Source: Kocuria palustris
GTDB lineage: Bacteria > Actinomycetota > Actinomycetes > Actinomycetales > Micrococcaceae
Direction: 5' to 3'
Assembly (NCBI RefSeq): GCF_007666205.1
Contig: NZ_VDOR01000006.1
Location: 62,001 to 126,000, forward strand
DNA: 64,000 nt
Made by a program: the position numbers and the translations under genes. Shown here piece after piece: positions 8,421 through 16,641 of the stretch (the stretch's first letter is position 1; each line of letters opens with the position of its first letter). A model generated the notes under the pieces. It was not told the DNA's origin and did no database searches. It saw only the letters and a list, made by a program, of their open reading frames with translations.

Positions 8421-9635
8421 ATGACCATCTCTGCCGATGCCCCCGGACCCGACGCTCCCGGACCCGACGGCCCCGAGCGCCCCGACGGCGGCCCCGGTGC
8501 GGAGGCGGCTGGCAGCGGGCTCACCGACGAGAACGCCCCGGGGGGCTTCCGGGCGGGCTTCGAGCGGCTGCCCCAGGAGCATCCCCTGCGCCGGGGGGCG
8601 ACGGCGGACTCCGCCCTGCTGCGGGAGCTGACCGGGCGCCGCGCCGCGACCCATCCCGTGTGGTTCATGCGCCAGGCCGGGCGCTCGCTGCCCGAGTACC
8701 GGCAGGCGCGCGAGGGCACGGCCATGCTCGACGCCTGCCTGACCCCGGAGCTGGCCGCCGAGATCACCCTGCAGCCGGTGCGCCGCCACGGCGTGGACGC
8801 CGGCATCTTCTTCTCCGACATCGTGGTCCCGCTGCGCCTGGCGGGCGTGGGCGTGGACATCGTGCCGGGCCGCGGCCCGGTCCTGGAGCGCCCCGTGCGC
8901 ACCGCCGCCGAGATCACCGCCCTCCCGGAGATCGACGACGAGGCCCTCGAGCCCATCCGCGAGGCCGTGGCGCTGACCGTCGCCGAGCTCGGCTCGACCC
9001 CGCTCATCGGCTTCGCGGGCGCGCCGTTCACGGTGGCGGCGTACATGGTCGAGGGCGGCCCGTCGCGGGATCATCTGCGCCCGCGCACGATGATGCACGC
9101 CGACCCCCGGGCCTGGGATGCGCTCGCGGACTGGGCCGCCCGGGCCTCCGGTGCGTTCCTGCGAGCCCAGGTCGAGGCCGGCGCCTCGGCCGTGCAGCTC
9201 TTCGACTCGTGGGCAGGCTCGCTCTCCCTGCGCGACTACCGCGACCACGTCGCCCGGCACTCGGCGCGCTCCCTGGCCGCCGTCGAGGACCTGCCCGTCC
9301 CGCGCATCCACTTCGGCACGGGCACCGGCGACCTGCTCGCGACCATGCGGGAGGCCGGAGCCGAAGCCGTGGGTGTGGACCACCGGCTCACGCTCGAGGA
9401 GGCGGTCCGGCGCCTGGGCAGGGGCGCGATCGTCCAGGGCAACATCGATCCGGCCCTGCTGCCGGCGCCCGCCGAGGTGCTGCGGCGCCACGTCGACGAG
9501 GTGCTCGCCGGCGGCGCGCAGGCCGCGGGGCACGTGGTGAACCTGGGCCACGGCGTCCCGCCGAGCACGGATCCTCAGGTGCTCACGGATCTGGTGAGCT
9601 ACATCCACGATCAGGCCCCCGCGGCCGGCGGCTGA
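8421..9635 (+). CDS. hemE: Uroporphyrinogen decarboxylase
   Basis: 404 residues with a ~65-residue Pro/Gly/Asp-rich N-terminal extension. Decarboxylates the four acetate side chains of uroporphyrinogen III to give coproporphyrinogen III. The signature VWFMRQAGRSLPEYR is at about residues 78-92, with the second family signature GFAGAPFTVAAYM near 195 and the catalytic Asp in FFSDIVVPL near 130. No cofactor is needed. The start at 8421 rests on the leaderless promoter; 8412 (three residues longer) is the alternative. First gene of the plus-strand haem run, 127 bp before hemY. Confidence 0.95.
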   Translation: MTISADAPGPDAPGPDGPERPDGGPGAEAAGSGLTDENAPGGFRAGFERLPQEHPLRRGATADSALLRELTGRRAATHPVWFMRQAGRSLPEYRQAREGTAMLDACLTPELAAEITLQPVRRHGVDAGIFFSDIVVPLRLAGVGVDIVPGRGPVLERPVRTAAEITALPEIDDEALEPIREAVALTVAELGSTPLIGFAGAPFTVAAYMVEGGPSRDHLRPRTMMHADPRAWDALADWAARASGAFLRAQVEAGASAVQLFDSWAGSLSLRDYRDHVARHSARSLAAVEDLPVPRIHFGTGTGDLLATMREAGAEAVGVDHRLTLEEAVRRLGRGAIVQGNIDPALLPAPAEVLRRHVDEVLAGGAQAAGHVVNLGHGVPPSTDPQVLTDLVSYIHDQAPAAGG

Positions 9636-9762
9636 GGGAGCCGGGGCCGCCGCGCTGTCGGGCGTCGGTGGCATCCTGGGAGGACAGCAGCGGTCGGCAA
9701 GAGCAGAACGGCCGCCCGGGACGAGGATCCGGGGCGGCGCAGCAGAGGAAGGACGGGCAGCG

Positions 9763-11265
9763 GTGGAGCAGTCGGAGTCGCGGTCGGCAGCCGAGGACTC
9801 TGCCGCACGGGCGCCGCGCACGGCGCTCGTCGTCGGCGGGGGCATCGCCGGGCTGTGCGCCGCGCGCGAACTCGCGGCCGCCGGCCTGCGCGTGACCCTC
9901 GTGGAGGCCCGGCCGCAGTTCGGCGGGTCCGTGGGCTCGCACCTGGTGGACGGGCTCGTGCTCGACTCGGGCGCCGACTCGTTCGCGACCCGCTCGGACG
10001 CCGTCTCGGACCTGGCCCGCGAGCTCGGGCTCGGCGACCGGATCGTCCGCCCCAGCCCGGCAGGGTCATGGGTCGCCCTGCCCGACGGCCCCCGGCCCTC
10101 GCAGAGCACCGGCGTCCTGGGGATCCCCGGTGATCTCTCCGAGCCCGGCCTGGCGCAGACCCTGGGCCGCTTCGGGCTGTGGCGCGCCCGGGCGGACCTC
10201 AAGCGCCCGGCCAGGATCGGCGCCGACGCCCGCACCCTGGGCGAGCTCGTGCGCAAGCGCATGGGCAGCGCCGTCCTCGAGCGGATGGTGGCGCCGTTCA
10301 CCCTGGGCGTGCACTCCGCCCAGCCCGATGCCCTGGACCCGGACATGGTCGCACCCGGCCTGCGCGAGGCGCTGCGCCGGGAGGGCAGCCTCAGCCGCGC
10401 GGCCGCGTCGCTGCGCCGCGCCGCGCCGGCCGGCAGCAATGTGGCGGGGCTGCGCGGCGGCATGAACACCCTGGCCGAGGCCCTCGTGGCAGACCTCAAG
10501 AAGCGCCGGGTGAAGCTGGTGCTCGGCTACGACGTCATCGCGGTGGACCGCGATCCCCGGCGCCCCGGGTGGATGGTCCTCCAGCGCCAGCCCGAGGTCG
10601 GCGACAAGTCCGCGATCGCCCGCGGCGAGCTGCTCGTCATGGCCTCGGACGGTCCCACGGCCGTGCGCCTGCTGGGCGGGCAGTCCCGCGAGATCGCCGG
10701 GTTCCAGCCGGGCCTGGGGCCCAGGATCGCCCTGGCCACGCTCGTGGTCGACCGGCCGGAGCTGGACCGGGCCCCGCGCGGCACCGGCATCCTGGTGGCC
10801 CCGGACGTCCCGGACGTCCACGCCAAGGCCCTGACCCACGTCAGCGCCAAGTGGGACTGGGTCCGGGAGGCGCTGCCCCCCGGGCGCCACGTGCTGCGGC
10901 TGTCCTACGGGCGCGTCGACAGCTCGGGGAGGAACGCCTCCCGCGAGCTCGAGCTCGCCGACGACCAGCTGCTCACCCTGGCCATGCGCGATGCCTCGCA
11001 CCTGCTCGGCGTCGAGCTGCCCCACGAGTGCCTCGTCGACGGCGACGTCGTGCGCTGGGAGCAGGCCATGGCCCGGCCCTCGGCGGGCCATGCCGAGAAG
11101 GTGGCCGCCTTCCGGCGCGCCCTCGAGCAGGTCGGCGGCGTCGCGGCCGTCGGCTCCTGGCTCTCCGGCACCGGCCTCGTGGCCGTCGTGGCCGACACCC
11201 GCCGGGAGGTCGCCCGTGTCCTGGCGGAGCACGGGATCGCGGCCGCGCAGGACCCTGCCGGCTGA
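9763..11265 (+). CDS. hemY: Coproporphyrinogen III oxidase (HemY type; CgoX)
   Basis: 500-residue FAD-dependent oxidase. The dinucleotide fold LVVGGGIAGLCAARELAAAG occupies residues about 26-45, followed by the VEARPQFGGSV glycine patch. A C-terminal FAD-contact region contains ERLG-like ALEQVGGVAAVGSW. In actinobacteria this enzyme oxidises coproporphyrinogen III to coproporphyrin III with O2, rather than making protoporphyrin IX. The neighbouring hemQ and the Fe-S-type hemH support this route here. GTG start at 9763 with AGAGGAAGGA 8-15 bases upstream. Older annotations call this gene hemG or protoporphyrinogen oxidase. Confidence 0.92.
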   Translation: MEQSESRSAAEDSAARAPRTALVVGGGIAGLCAARELAAAGLRVTLVEARPQFGGSVGSHLVDGLVLDSGADSFATRSDAVSDLARELGLGDRIVRPSPAGSWVALPDGPRPSQSTGVLGIPGDLSEPGLAQTLGRFGLWRARADLKRPARIGADARTLGELVRKRMGSAVLERMVAPFTLGVHSAQPDALDPDMVAPGLREALRREGSLSRAAASLRRAAPAGSNVAGLRGGMNTLAEALVADLKKRRVKLVLGYDVIAVDRDPRRPGWMVLQRQPEVGDKSAIARGELLVMASDGPTAVRLLGGQSREIAGFQPGLGPRIALATLVVDRPELDRAPRGTGILVAPDVPDVHAKALTHVSAKWDWVREALPPGRHVLRLSYGRVDSSGRNASRELELADDQLLTLAMRDASHLLGVELPHECLVDGDVVRWEQAMARPSAGHAEKVAAFRRALEQVGGVAAVGSWLSGTGLVAVVADTRREVARVLAEHGIAAAQDPAG

Positions 11266-11292
11266 GCCGGCGCGCATCCATCAGCCCATCCG

Positions 11293-11316
11293 CTCCGAGG
11301 CCCTTGGCCTTCGGAG
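11293..11316 (+). other. Hairpin in the hemY-hemQ gap
   Basis: CTCCGAGGCC pairs with GGCCTTCGGAG around a short loop, with a single bulge. It sits 22 bases before the hemQ start, so it may modulate processing or translation of hemQ within the operon. Confidence 0.35.
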
Positions 11317-11338
11317 CCCGTCGAGAGGAAGAACGACG

Positions 11339-12073
11339 ATGACCGCACCCGCGAACGAGCAGACCGACGCGGCCCCGGCCCAGGACCAGAGCCAGGGCCG
11401 GGAGCAGCAGCACTGGGCCGTCTGGTCCGTCTACGCCCGGGACCACGACCGCGCCGCCCCGTCCCCCGAGCAGGACGAGCAGGCCGTCCGGGAGTTCGAC
11501 GCCCTGGTCGCCGAGCTCGCCGACGAGGGGATCGTCGTGCGCGGCACGTACGACGTCTCGGGCCAGCGCGCCGACGCCGACGTCATGCTGTGGCTGCACG
11601 GCCACGATCCCGCGGCCCTGCAGCTGGCCCTGCGCCGGGCCCGCCGCACCGCGCTGCTGTCCGGGACCCACCAGGTGTGGTCGTCCATGGGCGTGCACCG
11701 CGAGGCCGAGTTCACCTCCAACCACTCCCCGTCGTACGCGCGCGGCATCGCCCCGGAGGCGTGGGTCTGCGTGTACCCGTTCGTGCGCTCGTACGACTGG
11801 TACTGGATGGACCCCGAGGACCGCTCGCGCATGCTGCGCAACCACGGCATGAAGGCCCGGGACTTCCCCCAGGTGCTGGCCAACACGATCGCCTGCTTCG
11901 GGCTCAACGACTTCGAGTGGATGCTCGCGCTCGAGGCTCCCGAGCTCGTGGACCTGGTGGATCTCATGCGCCACTTCCGCAACACCGAGGCCCGTCTGCA
12001 CGTGCGCGAGGAGACCCCGTTCTACACCGGTCGGCGGGTGAGCACCGCGGATCTGGCCGAGGTGCTGCGATGA
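11339..12073 (+). CDS. hemQ: Coprohaem decarboxylase (HemQ/ChdC)
   Basis: 244 residues of the chlorite-dismutase superfamily. Converts Fe-coproporphyrin III (coprohaem) to haem b by two H2O2-dependent propionate decarboxylations, the last step of the coproporphyrin-dependent pathway. Expected landmarks are present: W-A-V-W-S-V-Y-A strand near residue 29, the VRSYDWYWM segment carrying the expected catalytic Tyr, and RNHGMKARDF carrying the expected proximal haem-ligand His. A short Ala/Gln-rich N-terminal extension is not conserved. ATG at 11339 with AGAGGAAGA nine bases upstream. The stop codon overlaps the hemH start (ATGA), so the two are translationally coupled. Confidence 0.95.
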   Translation: MTAPANEQTDAAPAQDQSQGREQQHWAVWSVYARDHDRAAPSPEQDEQAVREFDALVAELADEGIVVRGTYDVSGQRADADVMLWLHGHDPAALQLALRRARRTALLSGTHQVWSSMGVHREAEFTSNHSPSYARGIAPEAWVCVYPFVRSYDWYWMDPEDRSRMLRNHGMKARDFPQVLANTIACFGLNDFEWMLALEAPELVDLVDLMRHFRNTEARLHVREETPFYTGRRVSTADLAEVLR

Positions 12074-13386
12074 GCGGCGCGGAGACCGGCTCCGCCCCCG
12101 AGCCCGAGCTCGCGCCGTCCTCCGTGCCGATCCTGGACGGGGCCGCCGTGAGCTCCGGGCCGCGCCCGGCCGACTCGCCGGCCCTGAGCCGTGCTCGGGC
12201 CGAGTCCCCGGGCACGTGGGACGCGGTCGTGCTCTCGTCGTTCGGGGGCCCCGAGGGCCAGGACGACGTCATCCCGTTCCTGCGCAACGTGACCCGCGGG
12301 CGGGGGATCCCCGACGAGCGCCTCGAGGACGTGGCCGGGCACTACCGCGCCCACGGCGGCGTCTCGCCGATCAACGGCCAGAACCGTGCTCTGCTCGCGG
12401 CGCTCGAGGCCGAGCTGCGCGAGCGCGGGATCGACACCCCGGTCACGTGGGCGAACCGCAACTGGGAGCCCTACGTCGGCGATGTCCTTCGCCGGCTGCA
12501 CGAGGAGGGCCGGGACCGGATCCTGGTGCTGGCGACCTCAGCCTTCGCGGGCTACTCCTCGTGCCGGCAGTACCGGGAGGACTGGGGCGTCGCCCTGGCG
12601 GAGTCCGGGCTGCGGGAGCAGATGACGGTGGGCAAGATCCGGCAGTACTTCGATCTGCCGGGGCTGCTGACCCCGTTCGCCGAGGGCCTGTGCGAGGCGC
12701 TCGAGCGGGTCGCGGGTCAGGGCCCGGTGCGGGTGCTGTTCGCGGCGCACTCGGTGCCCGACGCCGATGCGCTGGCCTCCGGCCCGGAGACCATGCGGGC
12801 GTCGTTCACCGGCGGCTCCGCCTACGCCGATCAGCTGCTGGCCGCCTCCCGCGAGATCATGGACCGCACCCGTGCGCAGCTGCGCGCCGTTGGCTCGGAC
12901 CTGCCCCCGGAGACGGACTGGGAGCTGGTCTTCCAGTCGCGCTCGGGCGCTCCCGGGACGCCGTGGCTCGAGCCCGATGTCAGCGACGCGATCGAGAGGG
13001 CCGCCGACGAGCGCGCGGCGGCCGTGATCGTGGTGCCCGTCGGGTTCGTCTCGGATCACATGGAGGTCGTGTGGGACCTCGACACCGAGGCCCGCGAGAC
13101 GGCGGAGCGGCGCGGGCTCGCCTTCGTGCGCACCCCCACTCCCGGGACGCATCCCGCCTTCGTGCGCGGGCTGGCGGATCTGATCGAGCAGCGCATGGCC
13201 GATCGGACCGCCCCGCCGCGCGTCTCCGCCTGCGGCGACGGCACCTGGTTCGACGCCTGCCCCGCGGACTGCTGCCGCAAGATCCTGCGCGGGAGCACCG
13301 AGCCGCGGCCCACCATCGCCCAGCTGCCCGCCGGGCAGCCCGTCCCGGTCGGCGTCGACGACGACGGCGACGTCGTGCGGGCATGA
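12070..13386 (+). CDS. hemH: Coproporphyrin ferrochelatase (2Fe-2S type)
   Basis: 438 residues. Inserts Fe2+ into coproporphyrin III. Visible: LSSFGGPEGQDDVIPFLRN near residue 55 (substrate loop), the HGGVSPIN motif, LATSAFAGYSSCRQYRE near 155-170, and PVGFVSDHMEVVWDLDTEA near 320-338 with the catalytic Glu. Cys in SSCRQY plus three C-terminal Cys in CGDGTWFDACPADCC match the four ligand positions of the [2Fe-2S] cluster known for actinobacterial ferrochelatases. The ~55-residue N-terminal extension is lineage-specific. Its start overlaps the hemQ stop. Confidence 0.95.
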   Translation: MSGAETGSAPEPELAPSSVPILDGAAVSSGPRPADSPALSRARAESPGTWDAVVLSSFGGPEGQDDVIPFLRNVTRGRGIPDERLEDVAGHYRAHGGVSPINGQNRALLAALEAELRERGIDTPVTWANRNWEPYVGDVLRRLHEEGRDRILVLATSAFAGYSSCRQYREDWGVALAESGLREQMTVGKIRQYFDLPGLLTPFAEGLCEALERVAGQGPVRVLFAAHSVPDADALASGPETMRASFTGGSAYADQLLAASREIMDRTRAQLRAVGSDLPPETDWELVFQSRSGAPGTPWLEPDVSDAIERAADERAAAVIVVPVGFVSDHMEVVWDLDTEARETAERRGLAFVRTPTPGTHPAFVRGLADLIEQRMADRTAPPRVSACGDGTWFDACPADCCRKILRGSTEPRPTIAQLPAGQPVPVGVDDDGDVVRA

Positions 13387-13424
13387 CGGCTCGGCACCAC
13401 GACCACGAGGAGCGAGGACAGTCC

Positions 13425-14504
13425 ATGAGCACATCCGAGCAGACCGCGCACGGCCCCCGTCCGGAGGAGGCGGCCGTGCTGCGCATCGGCACGCGCGGCT
13501 CCGCGCTGGCGCGCACCCAGACCACGTGGGCGGCCGACGCGGTGGCCGAGGCGGCGGGGGTCGAGCACGAGCTCGAGATCATCCGCACCGAGGGCGACGT
13601 CCTGACCGGGTCGCTGGCCACGCTGGGAGGGACCGGGGTCTTCGCGGCCGCGCTGCGCGTGGCCCTGCTCGAGGACCGCGTGGACATGGCCGTGCATTCG
13701 CTCAAGGACCTGCCCACCGCACCCACCCCGGGGTTGGCCATCGGCGCCGTCCCGCGGCGGGAGGACCCCCGCGACGCCCTGTGCGCGCGCGACGGGCTGC
13801 GGCTCGAGCAGCTGCCGGAGGGGGCGAAGGTCGGCACGGGCTCGCCGCGCCGGGCGGCCCAGCTGCTGCTGGCCCGCCCGGACCTGCAGATCGTGGACAT
13901 CCGCGGCAATGTCCCCACCCGCCTGGCGCGCGTGGCCGGGCTGGACCCGGAGGGGCCCGGAGACCTCGACGCCGTGGTGCTGGCCGCCTCCGGCCTGCGC
14001 CGGCTGGGGCTGCAGGCCCACATCACCGAGGCCATCGACCCCTCCGTCGTGCTGCCCGCACCGGGCCAGGGCGCCCTGGCGCTCGAGGTGCGCAGCGAGG
14101 TCCTGCAGCGCGATCCCGAGCTGGCCGAGCAGGCCTCAGGAGCCGCCTCGGTCGCCGAGACCGCGGCGCCCCGGCAGCGGCCGGGGCAGCAGGAGCTGGA
14201 CGAGGCGCTGCTCGCCGGGCTGGCACGGGTCAACCACCCCGAGACCCGCTGGGCCGTGACGGCCGAGCGCGCCCTGCTGGGCCGGCTCGAGGCCGGCTGC
14301 GCGGCCCCTGTCGGCACGCTGGCCACCGTGCAGGACGGGATGCTGACCCTGCGGGTGGCGGTGGCCGCCCCGGACGGGTCCGAGGTCATGCACCGCACCG
14401 AGGCCGCCCAGGACCTCTCCGCGGGTGCCGCGCGAGAGCTCGGCCGCCGCGTGGGCGACGGGCTCCTGGCCGACGGGGCGGCGCGACTGGCGGGGCTGGC
14501 CTGA
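13425..14504 (+). CDS. hemC: Hydroxymethylbilane synthase (porphobilinogen deaminase)
   Basis: 359 residues. Condenses four porphobilinogen units to hydroxymethylbilane. RIGTRGSALARTQT opens the fold at about residue 20. HSLKDLPT and the GTGSPRRAAQLL loop line the active site. Cys in RLEAGCAAPVG anchors the dipyrromethane cofactor. Between the second and third domains (about residues 235-262) there is a Gln/Ala/Glu-rich insertion, which explains the length of 359 against the usual ~310. ATG at 13425 is preferred because of the GCGAGGA site upstream; an in-frame ATG at 13383 overlaps the hemH stop (ATGA) and would add 14 residues. Confidence 0.93.
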   Translation: MSTSEQTAHGPRPEEAAVLRIGTRGSALARTQTTWAADAVAEAAGVEHELEIIRTEGDVLTGSLATLGGTGVFAAALRVALLEDRVDMAVHSLKDLPTAPTPGLAIGAVPRREDPRDALCARDGLRLEQLPEGAKVGTGSPRRAAQLLLARPDLQIVDIRGNVPTRLARVAGLDPEGPGDLDAVVLAASGLRRLGLQAHITEAIDPSVVLPAPGQGALALEVRSEVLQRDPELAEQASGAASVAETAAPRQRPGQQELDEALLAGLARVNHPETRWAVTAERALLGRLEAGCAAPVGTLATVQDGMLTLRVAVAAPDGSEVMHRTEAAQDLSAGAARELGRRVGDGLLADGAARLAGLA

Positions 14505-14509
14505 GACCT

Positions 14510-15493
14510 GTGTCCTGTCCGAGCGAGCCCACCGGGACGCAGGAGCCGCGGCGCAGCCCCCTGGAGGGCATGCGCGTGATCGTCACGCGCATGCCCGATC
14601 GAGGTGCGTCCCTGACGCGGATGCTGCGAGAGCGCGGCGCGCAGCCGATCCTGGTCCCGGTCCAGGAGGCCGAGCCCGTGGACGGCGGCGAGCGGCAGGA
14701 GCTGCTCGACCTGCTGGATGCGGCCGCCGCCGGCCCGCGGGACCGGGAGCCGCTGTGGCTGGTGATCACCTCGGCCAACACCGTGCGAGCTCTGGCGCTG
14801 CTGTCGCGGCAGGAGAGGGGCCGGCGACTGGCCGAGCTGCTCGCCGCTGCGCTCGAGGGCGGGCTGCGCGTGGCCGCCGTCGGGCCCGCGACCGCCGCCG
14901 AGCTCGCCGAGCACGGGCTGCCCGTGCATCTGCGCCCGCACCGGGCGTCCTCCGCCGCCGGGCTGCTGGACACGTGGGCCCGGCCCGAGCGGTCGGGGCC
15001 GGGGAAGGGGCCGGGCACCGTGCTGCTGCCGCAGTCGGCGGCCGCATCGCCCCGGCTGTCCCGCGGGCTCGGCGAGCTCGGCTGGCGGGTCGAGCAGCGG
15101 GTCGCCTACCGGATGGCCGCATGGCCCGCCGACGACCCGCTGGTCAGCGCCCCGCCCGCCGAGCAGGACATCGTCTGGACCCTCTCCCGGGCGCGCCGGG
15201 AGCTCGCCGCGGGGAGCATCGGCGCCGCCGTGCTCACCGCGCCCTCCGCAGCGCGTGCCCTGGCCCGCGGCGCCGTCGCGGACCTGCGCCCGGTGGCGCT
15301 GGCGGCGATCGGCCGCCCGACGCAGGCGGCCGTCGTCGAGCTCGGCCTCGAGGCGGTCGTCGCCGACAGCACCGACCCCCCGGGGCTGATCGAGGCCCTC
15401 GAGGAGTCCGCGGTCCGCGCCGCACGACCGGGGCCGCCGGGGAGCAGCACATCCGAGCACACCACTCAAGCAGCACAGGAGGACCTGTCATGA
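14510..15493 (+). CDS. hemD: Uroporphyrinogen-III synthase
   Basis: 327 residues. Cyclises hydroxymethylbilane with inversion of ring D. The family is poorly conserved, but the two-lobed layout is clear: VIVTRMPDRGASLTRMLRERG opens lobe 1, WLVITSANTVRAL and AAVGPATAAEL complete it, and AVLTAPSAARALA with ALAAIGRPTQAAVVELG form the return segments of lobe 2. Starts five bases after hemC; the GTG at 14510 is chosen for tight spacing. The ATG at 14570, directly before the conserved VIVTR strand, is the alternative. The stop overlaps the hemB start (ATGA). It is not fused to a methyltransferase, so this locus serves haem and not sirohaem. Confidence 0.9.
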   Translation: MSCPSEPTGTQEPRRSPLEGMRVIVTRMPDRGASLTRMLRERGAQPILVPVQEAEPVDGGERQELLDLLDAAAAGPRDREPLWLVITSANTVRALALLSRQERGRRLAELLAAALEGGLRVAAVGPATAAELAEHGLPVHLRPHRASSAAGLLDTWARPERSGPGKGPGTVLLPQSAAASPRLSRGLGELGWRVEQRVAYRMAAWPADDPLVSAPPAEQDIVWTLSRARRELAAGSIGAAVLTAPSAARALARGAVADLRPVALAAIGRPTQAAVVELGLEAVVADSTDPPGLIEALEESAVRAARPGPPGSSTSEHTTQAAQEDLS

Positions 15494-16524
15494 CCGAACC
15501 GCATCCCCGCCGCACCGACGCCCGCCCGCATGCCGTCGACCTGCCCGTGCGCCCGCGGCGCCTGCGCCAGTCCGCCACCATGCGCCGTCACGTGCGCGAG
15601 ACCCGCTGCCACCCGGATCAGCTGATCCTCCCGGTCTTCGTCAAGGAGGGGCTGTCGTCCCCGGTTGAGCTCACGTCCATGCCGGGCGTCGCCCAGCACA
15701 GCATGGACTCGCTGCGGCGCGCGGCCGCCGAGGCCGCGGAGCTGGGCCTGGGCGGGATCATGGTCTTCGGGGTGCCGGCCTCCCTGGACGCCCAGGGCTC
15801 GGGGCTCACGGATCCCGACGGCATCCTCAACCGCGCGCTGCGGGAGGTCCGCGACGAGGTCGGCGACGACCTGCTCGTGATGGCCGACCTGTGCCTCGAC
15901 GAGTTCACCGACCACGGCCACTGCGGCGTCCTCGACGACCGCGGCGAGGTGGACAACGACGCGACCCTGGAGATCTACGCCCGCGCCGCCGTCGTGCAGG
16001 CCGAATCCGGGGCCCACGTGCTGGGCCCGTCCGGGATGATGGACGGGCAGGTCGGCGCGATCCGCGGCGCCCTCGATGCCGCGGGGCACATCGACACCAC
16101 GATCCTGGCCTATGCCGTGAAGTACTCCTCGGCGTTCTACGGGCCGTTCCGCGAAGCCGTGGACTCGGCGCTGACGGGGGACCGCAGGACCTACCAGATG
16201 GACTCCGGCAACCGCCGCGAAGCGCTGCGCGAGCTGGAGCTGGACCTGGCAGAGGGCGCCGACATGGTCATGGTCAAGCCGGCCATGTCGTATCTCGATA
16301 TCCTGCGGGAGGTCGCGGACCGCTCGCCCGTGCCGGTGTCCGCCTACCAGATCTCCGGCGAGTACGCGATGATCCAGGCCGCCGCCGCCAACGGCTGGAT
16401 CGACCGGCGCGCCGCCGCGCAGGAGTCGGTCCTGTCGATCGTGCGCGCCGGCGCCGGCACCGTGCTGACCTACTTCGCCGCCGATCTCGCCCGCTGGTGG
16501 CGCGAGGAGAACGGCCTGCGCTGA
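15490..16524 (+). CDS. hemB: Delta-aminolevulinic acid dehydratase (porphobilinogen synthase)
   Basis: 344 residues. Joins two 5-aminolevulinate molecules into porphobilinogen. Both Schiff-base lysines are visible, in AYAVKYSSAFYGPF and MVMVKPAMSYLDI. The metal loop reads DLCLDEFTDHGHCG, so one of the three Cys ligands of the classic zinc form is Asp. This is a mixed form, and the metal requirement cannot be read safely from sequence. AGGAGGA lies seven bases before the ATG. Overlaps the hemD stop by ATGA. Two hairpins separate it from hemL. Confidence 0.95.
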   Translation: MTEPHPRRTDARPHAVDLPVRPRRLRQSATMRRHVRETRCHPDQLILPVFVKEGLSSPVELTSMPGVAQHSMDSLRRAAAEAAELGLGGIMVFGVPASLDAQGSGLTDPDGILNRALREVRDEVGDDLLVMADLCLDEFTDHGHCGVLDDRGEVDNDATLEIYARAAVVQAESGAHVLGPSGMMDGQVGAIRGALDAAGHIDTTILAYAVKYSSAFYGPFREAVDSALTGDRRTYQMDSGNRREALRELELDLAEGADMVMVKPAMSYLDILREVADRSPVPVSAYQISGEYAMIQAAAANGWIDRRAAAQESVLSIVRAGAGTVLTYFAADLARWWREENGLR

Positions 16525-16543
16525 GCGCATCCGGACCGCCGTC

Positions 16544-16562
16544 GCCGCCCCGCCGGGGCGGC
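16544..16562 (+). terminator. First of two tandem hairpins between hemB and hemL
   Basis: GCCGCCCC-GCC-GGGGCGGC, a perfect 8-bp stem starting 20 bases after the hemB stop codon. It could be a terminator or attenuator separating hemL from the upstream genes. Confidence 0.45.
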
Positions 16563-16574
16563 GCCCACAGACCG

Positions 16575-16622
16575 CGGGCCGACGCCCGCGACGGCGAGGA
16601 AGCCGCCGCGGGCGTCGGCCCG
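16575..16622 (+). terminator. Second tandem hairpin between hemB and hemL
   Basis: A perfect 16-bp inverted repeat: CGGGCCGACGCCCGCG (16575-16590) and CGCGGGCGTCGGCCCG (16607-16622), with a 16-nt loop. It ends 19 bases before the hemL start. It probably lowers read-through into hemL. Confidence 0.55.
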
Positions 16623-16641
16623 GACCACCCGAGAGGAACCC

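Noticed and set aside
9672-9682. CATCCTGGGAGG upstream of hemY resembling the TATCCTGGGAGG upstream of mnmA, as a shared regulatory element
   Set aside because: Both are explained by a -10 hexamer followed by a purine run; two occurrences are not enough.
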